DNA of 64,000 bases from Pseudoalteromonas sp. NC201 (GTDB lineage: Bacteria; Pseudomonadota; Gammaproteobacteria; Enterobacterales; Alteromonadaceae): positions 2,913,125 to 2,977,124 of the forward strand of contig NZ_CP022522.1 of assembly GCF_002850255.1 (NCBI RefSeq), written 5' to 3'. A program made the position numbers and the translations under genes. The notes below the pieces were generated by a model. The model was not told the DNA's origin. It worked only from the letters and a program-made list of their open reading frames with translations, and did no database searches. This document shows, one piece after another, positions 16,859 through 23,875 of the stretch. Positions within the stretch are counted from its first letter, which is position 1; each line of letters opens with the position of its first letter.

Positions 16859-17704
16859 TTAATTGGCAGGTCTTAGCGTTTCGATGACCTGAGCATCAAC
16901 CCAAAAAATATCAGCATCTCTTGAAGGTGTGGTACGGTTAAAAAACAGATATTTGCCATCGGGCGTTACACTCGCTGACGCCTCCCGAGCACTCGTGTTT
17001 ACTTTGTCTCCCAAATTAATCGCTTCGCCCCAACTACCGTCTTTCAAACGAAAACTGATATAAAGATCTGAGTTACCAAACCCTGAATCTCGAACCCCGT
17101 CCCATATAATGTAAGAATCATCGGGCGCGATAAATGGATGCGCATTATATAGACCAGTGTTAATTTCAGGACCTAATTTAACAGGTCTTTGGCGTTGACC
17201 GTCTTTCACCTCAGAGATCCTAATAACATCGCCACTTTTATAATCGTCAAACACATACGTACCACTCGCAGATGCACTTAACCGCATGATCCCCCAGCTT
17301 TCTTTATCAAACATAGGGCCTAGACTTTTGGCTTCAGACCAGCTCCCCTCTCGACGCGTCATAACATATTTCCCCATATGCATGGTCACGCCATCTGGTG
17401 CTAGTAATGGCCTGCCAACCCTTGGACCAACAACCGTTTCATACCACTGTTCACCTCGCTGCTCGTATGCAATTAAACTCCAACGGTTCACGTTCAGGTC
17501 CTTTCGCGTAAAATAAAAAGTTTTCATGTCGGGAGAGAAAAACGCATTGTGATCTCTGTGCTCTGTTGACACCGTGCCAAGCGCAAATACTTGAGGTGTG
17601 TCCCCAGGTGGTGTTTGCCCAAGATAAGGACCGGATGTAAGCTGCGCATAACTCTTAGCAGACATTGATATCATCAACAGCGCTAAACCAATGTTTATTT
17701 TCAT
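16859..17704 (-). CDS. Exported PD40/WD40-like beta-propeller protein
   Basis: 281 residues with a signal peptide ending about KSYA. The mature part contains repeated TolB/PD40-type strands: HNAFFSPDMKTFYFTRKD, HPFIAPDDSYIIWDG, ASVTPDGKYLFFNR, DIFWVDAQVIE. Such propellers usually bind peptides or sugars or act as protein platforms; no catalytic residues are evident. It is convergent with the CadC-like regulator, only 25 bases apart. Function unknown. Confidence 0.78.
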   Translation of the reverse strand: MKINIGLALLMISMSAKSYAQLTSGPYLGQTPPGDTPQVFALGTVSTEHRDHNAFFSPDMKTFYFTRKDLNVNRWSLIAYEQRGEQWYETVVGPRVGRPLLAPDGVTMHMGKYVMTRREGSWSEAKSLGPMFDKESWGIMRLSASASGTYVFDDYKSGDVIRISEVKDGQRQRPVKLGPEINTGLYNAHPFIAPDDSYIIWDGVRDSGFGNSDLYISFRLKDGSWGEAINLGDKVNTSAREASASVTPDGKYLFFNRTTPSRDADIFWVDAQVIETLRPAN

Positions 17705-17818
17705 TTTTATTACTCACTTTCTTCTGTTAGAGATTATTTTATGAGAGTGGGTAAGGTAACAATTTCAGCAAAATTCTCTTGAATTTCTGATGATTTATTA
17801 ATGACCTTTATCTGATTT

Positions 17819-18361
17819 CTACCGTTTTCCTTTACGTTTAAGCTCCTCTAATCGCTCCCGCTCCGCTAAAATCATCTTTAACATCTGGATGCGAAGTTCC
17901 GCTTCTTGCTGTTTAAATTCAGAGAGCTGCTCTTCAAGCACTTTCACTTCATCTACTTTTGTTTGGTCACGATACTTTTTACTGCCTACATGTTCGATTA
18001 AAGCTTGCTGCTCATCATTAGTCGCGTCTGGGAGTTGTTCGACCCGTAAAAAACGCTGCTCTTGGGACTGCATTAGCTTATTAATTCTCTCTTGGAGCTT
18101 ACGAATTTGCGCTTGAATGAGGTCCATTGCCTTTTCTAAGTTTTCATAATCCTCTTTAAATACAGGGTTATCTTCCTTATAACCAGCCGCTTCGTCATCG
18201 AGTTCTTTGGAAAGCATCGCGGGTACCTCTTGCTTTTCCTCCACATCGCTTTGGGATTGCGATTCTAACTGGTTGGAAGCAGCTTGAGCCGAGCCCTGTG
18301 ATTTCAACTCAGCTAGTTGCTTTAACGGTGATAAGCCACCTTGATGTATTTGAATATCCAT
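17819..18361 (-). CDS. Coiled-coil protein of unknown function (paralogue of 11063-11581)
   Basis: 180 residues from the chosen ATG at 18361. That start has AAGGAG 6 bases upstream and gives MDIQIHQGG, matching the MEIQMKPHH start of its paralogue; an ATG 12 codons further upstream is therefore rejected. The protein is charged and helical, with long coiled-coil stretches (YENLEKAMDLIQAQIRKLQE; VKVLEEQLSEFKQQEAELR) and a basic tail. It shares KxNPxFKxxYExLE and a xKxYRDxT motif with the other copy. There is no signal or membrane segment. It is divergent from phaB, but no PHA link is evident. The family is not recognised. Confidence 0.72.
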   Translation of the reverse strand: MDIQIHQGGLSPLKQLAELKSQGSAQAASNQLESQSQSDVEEKQEVPAMLSKELDDEAAGYKEDNPVFKEDYENLEKAMDLIQAQIRKLQERINKLMQSQEQRFLRVEQLPDATNDEQQALIEHVGSKKYRDQTKVDEVKVLEEQLSEFKQQEAELRIQMLKMILAERERLEELKRKGKR

Positions 18362-18577
18362 TTTCACTCCTTGGGATAGACACTGATTGTTATACATATC
18401 GGAAAAGCTGGAAAAAACTTAATTAAATTTATGTTGTGCGTTCCTAATTTCGTTTCCGCTGTCTTCAAACTGACATCAACTCGCGACCAATTTGTCATAA
18501 ATACCAGCAAAAATACTCGATAAGCTAACTCGGCTAGGAAGTATGTTGGTATAGCCTCTTTTTTTCGCGGGAGCGTT

Positions 18578-19327
18578 ATGGAAAACAAGCAAATTGCAGT
18601 GGTAACTGGTGCCTTTGGTGGGATTGGTTCTGCTATTACGAAAACACTCATTGAAAAAGATTTTTTTGTTATAGCGATAGCAAGCGAAAGGCGTAATGAG
18701 GCCGACTTTGATCTCTGGCTTAACACGCTACAAATAAATCCAGCTGCAGTAAAACCTTTATTCTTGGATGTGACTAACGCTGAGCAATGCCACGCAGCGA
18801 TGACTCAGGTCCTACAAGAATTTGGTAATATCGATTTACTCGTAAACAACGCCGGGATCACACGCGACTCAGCGTTTAAAAAAATGACCCACGCGCAATG
18901 GAGCGAGGTGATCAACACCAATCTAAATTCCCTTTTTAATATGACCAACCCTGTCTTTGCGGCAATGTGCGCTAATAAGCAAGGTCGTATCGTTAATATC
19001 TCTAGCGTTAATGGCCTAAAAGGTCAATTTGGGCAGGCAAATTATTCCGCTGCGAAAGCGGGCATGATTGGGTTTACTAAAGCGCTAGCCTATGAAGGTG
19101 CGAGAAGCGGTGTCACCGTCAATGCAGTAGCTCCAGGCTACACGGAAACGCCTATGGTAAGCGCCATGCGTGAAGACGTATTAAATAGCATAAAAGCACA
19201 AGTACCGATGCAACGTTTAGCCACGCCTGACGAAGTTGCAGCCGCAGTTGCTTACTTAGCATCAAATGCAGCCGGTTACATTACTGGGGAAACCCTGTCG
19301 CTCAATGGCGGCTTATATATGCAATAA
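18578..19327 (+). CDS. phaB: Acetoacetyl-CoA reductase
   Basis: NADPH-dependent short-chain dehydrogenase that makes (R)-3-hydroxybutyryl-CoA for polyhydroxyalkanoate synthesis. The 249 residues show the Rossmann start VVTGAFGGIGSAI, LLVNNAGITRDSAFKKM, catalytic Ser in NISSVNGLKGQFGQ, the YSAAK pair, and a family-typical end AAGYITGETLSLNGGLYM. Assignment as PhaB rather than FabG rests on the QFGQANYSAAKAG region and the phaP/phaC neighbours. It is first of three co-directional PHA genes, separated from phaP by 116 bases that hold a stem-loop and a repeat remnant. Confidence 0.92.
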   Translation: MENKQIAVVTGAFGGIGSAITKTLIEKDFFVIAIASERRNEADFDLWLNTLQINPAAVKPLFLDVTNAEQCHAAMTQVLQEFGNIDLLVNNAGITRDSAFKKMTHAQWSEVINTNLNSLFNMTNPVFAAMCANKQGRIVNISSVNGLKGQFGQANYSAAKAGMIGFTKALAYEGARSGVTVNAVAPGYTETPMVSAMREDVLNSIKAQVPMQRLATPDEVAAAVAYLASNAAGYITGETLSLNGGLYMQ

Positions 19328-19334
19328 CCTAAAT

Positions 19335-19345
19335 AACCTCAGGTT
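19335..19345 (+). repeat. 11-bp remnant of the MITE-like repeat with target duplication
   Basis: AACCTCAGGTT joins the two outer ends of the repeat family and is flanked by AAAT on both sides (19331-19334 and 19346-19349), the same 4-bp duplication size as the larger copies. Read as an excision footprint or extreme internal deletion, 7 bases past the phaB stop. Confidence 0.6.
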
Positions 19346-19349
19346 AAAT

Positions 19350-19387
19350 ACCACCGAGGGAGCGAGCTGTCCCTGATGTTCGGTGGT
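19350..19387 (+). promoter_or_regulatory. Stem-loop between phaB and phaP
   Basis: ACCACCGA (19350-19357) pairs with TCGGTGGT (19380-19387), and an inner GGGA/TCCC pairing extends the stem. No T tract follows, so it may be an RNA-processing or partial-termination element that sets different phaB and phaP levels rather than a full terminator. Confidence 0.5.
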
Positions 19388-19443
19388 GCTAACTGATCAC
19401 TATCATCCATTGTGTTAATTTAATCGATAACAAGGAAAAGACC

Positions 19444-19791
19444 ATGTACAGCGATTTATTCAAAACATTCAACGAACAAACTGAGCAATTCTTTGCACCA
19501 GCGGTACAGTTTAACCAAATCGTAGCAAAAAACATCGAAGCACTCTCAAAAATTCAGCTGCACTCGGCTGAACAGATCACTAAAACATCCATTGAGCAGC
19601 TAAAGCAAGCGACTGAAATCAAAGATGCAAAATCTATGGTGGATTTTAACGCAAGTCAGTTGAACGCGTTAAACGCTCTAAGCCAACAGATGATCCAAGA
19701 TGGTCAAAAGCTTTCTCAATTAGGTCAAGAATTTAAAGACAGCTTAGAATCTCTTGGCAAAGAAACCCTAAAAACCGCGAAAGCGCAATAA
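19444..19791 (+). CDS. phaP: Phasin
   Basis: 115-residue amphipathic, almost entirely helical protein of the phasin family that coats polyhydroxyalkanoate granules. The typical start (YSDLFKTFNEQTEQFFAPAVQFNQI) and the spaced Gln/Leu-rich helices (VAKNIEALSKIQLHSAEQITKTS) identify it. A strong ribosome-binding site (AAGGAAAAG) suggests high expression, as expected for the most abundant granule protein. It lies between phaB and phaC. Confidence 0.9.
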   Translation: MYSDLFKTFNEQTEQFFAPAVQFNQIVAKNIEALSKIQLHSAEQITKTSIEQLKQATEIKDAKSMVDFNASQLNALNALSQQMIQDGQKLSQLGQEFKDSLESLGKETLKTAKAQ

Positions 19792-19853
19792 CCTGCAATT
19801 TTGGGCGACTTAGGTCGCCTTACCCGTTCAAACAACACAAAGGATCTACCTGT

Positions 19854-21620
19854 ATGGGCACTCAAGAAAATATTGAGCAAGGGTTAACTGCGTGGTGGCA
19901 ATATAACCAAGAATTGTGGCAGCTCGCAGCGACACATTTTGGTAAAGAGAATCCATTACAAAATGCATTAAATGAGCAAAACCAAGCCGACTTACAAAGC
20001 TGGCTCAGTGCACTCAATCAACAACCGGAAACCTTTATTAAACAGCAAAATGCGTGGTGGCAGACTCAGTTTGCAATTTTTCAAAACAGTTTTATGCCAC
20101 AAACTACCGATGATAAAGAAGACATTATTAGCCCAGAACGTGGAGACAAACGCTTTGTAGACCCTGATTGGCAAGAAAATCCTTGGTTTAACTACCTTAA
20201 ACAAAGCTATCTTTGGTTTGGACAATCACTACAAAACACCATTGAAAATACTCCAGGCCTCGACCCAAAACTTAAAGAGCGATTAGCGTTTTTTGCAAGA
20301 CAGTCCGTTAATTCAGTATCACCGAGCAACTTTGTTTCAACCAACCCTGAATTACTTAAGCTGACGTTAGAAAGTAACGGACAAAATCTATTCGATGGAC
20401 TGGCGCGCTTAAAAAAAGATCTAGCCAAAAGTACTGAAATGCTCCGAGTCAGCATGACCAATGAAAATGCGTATACACTCGGGGAAGACCTAGCTTGTAC
20501 ACCGGGTAGAGTGGTATTTCAAAACCACTTGTTTGAATTGATCCAATATCATCCGACTACGGAGCAAGTACACAAGACTCCCCTGCTTATCGTGCCGCCA
20601 TTTGTTAATAAATACTATATTTTGGACTTGAGAGCAGATAACTCCATGGTTAAATGGGCACTTGAACAAGGCTATACCGTGTTAATGATGTCATGGAAAA
20701 ACCCAGATCCAAGCATGGCAAATATTGCGTTTGACGACTACGTCGTAGACGGTGTGTTATGTGCTTTAGAGCAAACTGAAAAACAAACAGGCGAAACACA
20801 AATCCATACTGTGGGTTATTGTATCGGCGGTACTCTACTCACCTCATGTATGGCCTATATTGCTGCTAAGCGCATGAAACAAAGAGTAAAAAGTGCAACC
20901 TTGCTGACCACGATTTTAGATTTCTCACAGCCAGGTGAACTTGGCGCATTTATAAATGAGCCCACCATTAATGCGCTAGAACAGTATAATAATCAAAATG
21001 GCGTGATGTCTGGGCATCTGCTCGGTACTTCTTTTAGTATGCTGAGAGAAAACAGCTTGTATTGGAATTACTTCGTTAATAACTACCTCAAAGGCAAAGC
21101 GCCCGCTGACTTAGATTTACTCTATTGGAATAGTGATAGTACAAATCTAACAGCGGCCTGCCACAACTTTATTTTGCGGGACTTATATCTTAATAATCAG
21201 CTTATTGAAGACAAGTCTGTCAGTATTCGTGGCACTAAAATTGACCTCAGTAAAGTAAAGCAACCTGTCTACTTTCTCTCTACCCGTGACGATCATATTG
21301 CGCTGTGGCAAGGCACTTTTGAGGGCGCCAAAAGACTCAGCAGCCCGCTCACTTTTGTGCTTGGGGAGTCAGGTCATATTGCCGGAGTGGTCAACCCGCC
21401 AAGTGCAAACAAATATGGTTATTGGTTTGATGGACAAGACCACGAGAACCCCGCTGAGTGGCTTGCCTCGGCAAAGCATGAAAGCGGGTCATGGTGGTCG
21501 CATTGGGCACAGTGGTTACATCAAATAAACCCAGAGCAAGTTCCAGCCCGTGCCGCGCAAAGTGATGAACAACCGGGGATTTACGATGCCCCCGGAGAAT
21601 ACGTCAAACAGAGTATTTAA
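19854..21620 (+). CDS. phaC: Class I poly(3-hydroxyalkanoate) synthase
   Basis: Polymerises hydroxyacyl-CoA into storage polyester at the granule surface. The 588 residues match class I length. The lipase-like box is GYCIGG with nucleophile Cys323; Asp479 (STRDDHIALW) and His508 (GESGHIAG) complete the triad, at positions close to the Cupriavidus enzyme. The N-terminal domain (about 1-200) is Gln/Trp-rich as usual. The final TAA is formed by the last base of a target-site duplication plus the first two bases of repeat copy C, and the un-inserted sequence would have had the same stop. No thiolase (phaA) or depolymerase is in the window. Confidence 0.96.
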   Translation: MGTQENIEQGLTAWWQYNQELWQLAATHFGKENPLQNALNEQNQADLQSWLSALNQQPETFIKQQNAWWQTQFAIFQNSFMPQTTDDKEDIISPERGDKRFVDPDWQENPWFNYLKQSYLWFGQSLQNTIENTPGLDPKLKERLAFFARQSVNSVSPSNFVSTNPELLKLTLESNGQNLFDGLARLKKDLAKSTEMLRVSMTNENAYTLGEDLACTPGRVVFQNHLFELIQYHPTTEQVHKTPLLIVPPFVNKYYILDLRADNSMVKWALEQGYTVLMMSWKNPDPSMANIAFDDYVVDGVLCALEQTEKQTGETQIHTVGYCIGGTLLTSCMAYIAAKRMKQRVKSATLLTTILDFSQPGELGAFINEPTINALEQYNNQNGVMSGHLLGTSFSMLRENSLYWNYFVNNYLKGKAPADLDLLYWNSDSTNLTAACHNFILRDLYLNNQLIEDKSVSIRGTKIDLSKVKQPVYFLSTRDDHIALWQGTFEGAKRLSSPLTFVLGESGHIAGVVNPPSANKYGYWFDGQDHENPAEWLASAKHESGSWWSHWAQWLHQINPEQVPARAAQSDEQPGIYDAPGEYVKQSI

Positions 21621-21861
21621 CCTGAGCTGCGGATAATTAATGCCTTTCTAGCAGCCAGTTTTAGCGCTAACTGCGTTGAATTCACTTCCAATAGCCAGCT
21701 ATTGGTGCGTAAATTCGCCTTGCCTACAGGATGTAGGTACCTTAGCGAGAGCAGGACGCGGAAGCGGTGTTTTCCCTAAAACTCTCTGGCTAGACAAGGA
21801 AAAAACCAAGCTATTCTTTAGAAGCAATGAGTTGGAACATTCCTTATCCAAACCTCAGGTT
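21619..21861 (-). mobile_element. MITE-like repeat, copy C, with a 47-bp internal insertion
   Basis: A 243-bp copy in the same orientation as copy B, flanked by ATTT on both sides (21615-21618 and 21862-21865). Compared with copy B it has an extra block at 21723-21769 that begins with the palindrome CCTACAGGATGTAGG. The left target duplication overlaps the stop codon of phaC. Together with short flanks it fills the 360-base phaC-to-21981 gap. Confidence 0.85.
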
Positions 21862-21980
21862 ATTTAAGAAACTTACAATCAAATCAATTAGAGGCAAGCT
21901 ATCTTGCTTCTAATATTTCCCGTTATTGACACACGCTACACATTCGGTCAGTCTAGGACGCAAAAATATAGGGAAATAAC

Positions 21981-22661
21981 ATGATTGGATTTCTTCTACT
22001 TGTTGCGGTATTTGTGGTCTTTGTTGGTGTATTACAATATCAAAAAGTAAAAACGACGGCGCGTAGACGTAGTTTTATTCAAGATTACGATCTCACGCAT
22101 TTAAGACCCAAACTCAGTCAACATTATCCTGAGCTTACCAATGAGCAACTTACACAGGTTGAATTGGGCCTTAAGCAGTTTTTCCAAGCGAACTTATTGC
22201 TCGAAGATCAGTCCTTAGCTATGCCCTCCCAGGTTGTCGATGCGCTGTGGCATGAATTTATTTTACACACACAAGAGTATCATTCCTTTTGCTATGAGGC
22301 TTTTGACCGTTTCTTACATCATTGTCCATCTGAGGCAATGAAAGGGAAAAACAAAGCTCAACTCAGTCTGCGTAAAACATGGAGAGCCTGCTGTAGCATC
22401 GAAGGAATATCTCCTCGCAGACCGGCTACTTTACCTATATTATTCGCAGTTGACGCTTTACTTAATATTCCAAATGGCTATTACTACTCGGCAACTGATT
22501 TTCGAGAGCCCATTGCCAAAGGCGACTCCAGCAGCACAACCTATGCGGGGCACATCGGGTGTACGTCAATGGACAGTGGCGACAGCAGTACCTCCTCGTC
22601 GAGTTCTTCAAACTCAAGTTGTAATAGTGGCTCAAGTTGTGGCAGCGGCTGTAGCAGTTAG
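21981..22661 (+). CDS. Membrane protein with glycine-rich-domain-like region and Ser/Cys-rich tail
   Basis: 226 residues. A single N-terminal membrane helix (about 2-20) is followed by a soluble domain with the motif MPSQVVDALWHEFILHTQEY and FCYEAFDRFLHHCP, resembling the plant/bacterial glycine-rich-domain-containing (GRDP-like) family. The last ~45 residues are almost only Ser, Gly, Asn, Thr and Cys, ending in repeated SSCGSGCSS-type Cys spacings. Similar tails occur in TIGR04222-type bacterial proteins. Metal or disulfide use of the tail is speculation. Function unknown. Confidence 0.72.
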   Translation: MIGFLLLVAVFVVFVGVLQYQKVKTTARRRSFIQDYDLTHLRPKLSQHYPELTNEQLTQVELGLKQFFQANLLLEDQSLAMPSQVVDALWHEFILHTQEYHSFCYEAFDRFLHHCPSEAMKGKNKAQLSLRKTWRACCSIEGISPRRPATLPILFAVDALLNIPNGYYYSATDFREPIAKGDSSSTTYAGHIGCTSMDSGDSSTSSSSSSNSSCNSGSSCGSGCSS

Positions 22662-22774
22662 TCTTAATAATTGATGAAGTAACCTTTTACATTCGTTAAC
22701 GTTAAGACCTTATATTGACGCTTAAGATTAGCTACTATTTGTACCGGTTTAACTAGTTTTCGTTTGGTGATCCG

Positions 22775-23263
22775 GTGCCTATTGTTAACAAATATTACAG
22801 CTTAGTATTTTCAGCTTTACTGGTGTCAGGGTGTCATCAGTTGGGTGAAGGCCAACCTTTGTGGAAAATAGCCTCTGAGGGCATTATCTTTGACGGGCAG
22901 CTGCAAACACATCTTTCCGCTGCTTCAATTCAATGCGAACAGTGTGAAGTCAAGCGCCAGTCCGATATGCGCCCTTCTGGTCCCGCGGATTACACATTGG
23001 TGTCGGAAAACCACAAACTAAAAGCGATTTGGGGTAAAAGTAGTAATGCCGCTTTATATATTCCAAATAACGCCGGCAGAACCTTAATAAATTTAGCACC
23101 AGATACCGAAACTGGTGTCTGGATAATGGATTTAGATAGCACACCAAAACCCCTAAAGGTGGGTAAGGTGAATTATGTGATGCTTGGTGCTGACACTTAC
23201 CAAGTGGTGATCAGCCCAAATTCACAGCGTACAAACTTCGAGTACGCCGTCCTTGTGAAATAG
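22775..23263 (+). CDS. Putative lipoprotein of unknown function
   Basis: 162 residues starting at GTG, with a short signal and lipobox LLVSGC (Cys near residue 20), so it is probably lipid-anchored. The mature part has a CEQCE pair and mainly beta-type sequence (TLVSENHKLKAIWGK, KVNYVMLGADTYQVVISPN). No recognised domain. It ends 3 bases from the convergent DUF4920 gene. Confidence 0.65.
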   Translation: MPIVNKYYSLVFSALLVSGCHQLGEGQPLWKIASEGIIFDGQLQTHLSAASIQCEQCEVKRQSDMRPSGPADYTLVSENHKLKAIWGKSSNAALYIPNNAGRTLINLAPDTETGVWIMDLDSTPKPLKVGKVNYVMLGADTYQVVISPNSQRTNFEYAVLVK

Positions 23264-23266
23264 CTT

Positions 23267-23737
23267 TTATTTCGTTTCTAAAATCGTTACTGCATCCGGT
23301 TTGAGCCTAACTAGACTCATCCCCTCAGTGACTTTGCTTGCATCAAACGCTTCACCGTTTTCGTGCGCTCTATGGGCCAAATAACGCTTCGTTTTCTCAA
23401 TATCTAGCTCGAACTGTTCAAGTACACCAGTCGCATAAGCGCGCTTGCCAATGGCTGACATTGGAAAAACCATATCGCCATCCCGTACCTTTACGTTTAT
23501 TTCCTCACCATTATCTACCTTCAGTGTCATCCAACAGCCACGCTTTTTGCACACTTTTACCACTTCACCTGACAGCGTGATCTCACTTCCCGTAAACTGC
23601 TCCGAGTTTTTCAATACATCTGCGGCCGCAACAAGCTTGTTCATGTTCGCACCGCCGCCAAACTCAATTGTTTTAGCATCAGCCGTTGATACTAGCAGTG
23701 TGATAACTAAACCACAGAGTAAATTGTTTATCTTCAT
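23267..23737 (-). CDS. Exported DUF4920-domain protein
   Basis: 156 residues with a signal peptide ending VSTADA. The core ITLSGEVVKVCKKRGCWMTLKVDNGEEI is the hallmark of DUF4920, an OB-like periplasmic domain whose paired cysteines (CKKRGC) suggest a disulfide or metal site. The function is unknown. It is divergent from the heme-type TonB receptor, and the shared upstream region contains a Fur-like site, so iron control of both is possible. Confidence 0.82.
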   Translation of the reverse strand: MKINNLLCGLVITLLVSTADAKTIEFGGGANMNKLVAAADVLKNSEQFTGSEITLSGEVVKVCKKRGCWMTLKVDNGEEINVKVRDGDMVFPMSAIGKRAYATGVLEQFELDIEKTKRYLAHRAHENGEAFDASKVTEGMSLVRLKPDAVTILETK

Positions 23738-23840
23738 ATTTTTCCTTAAAAGTCAGAATAGTAACGCCTTTATCTATATAACTATAAGTAATTATTTATT
23801 GCAATTAGATCTTATAACAACTAACACCTTCGCCGCAATT

Positions 23841-23859
23841 GCAAATGGTAATTATTTTT
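23841..23859 (+). promoter_or_regulatory. Fur-like site upstream of the heme-type receptor
   Basis: GCAAATGGTAATTATTTTT matches 13 of 19 positions of the Fur consensus and lies 16 bases before the receptor ATG, between it and a divergent DUF4920 gene. The match is weaker than the one at 9727-9745; the receptor type makes iron regulation plausible. Confidence 0.5.
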
Positions 23860-23875
23860 ATTAAGGATTAATAAT

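Noticed and set aside
21676..21867. 63-codon plus-strand frame after phaC
   Set aside because: Falls wholly within repeat copy C and is open only because of its inserted block.
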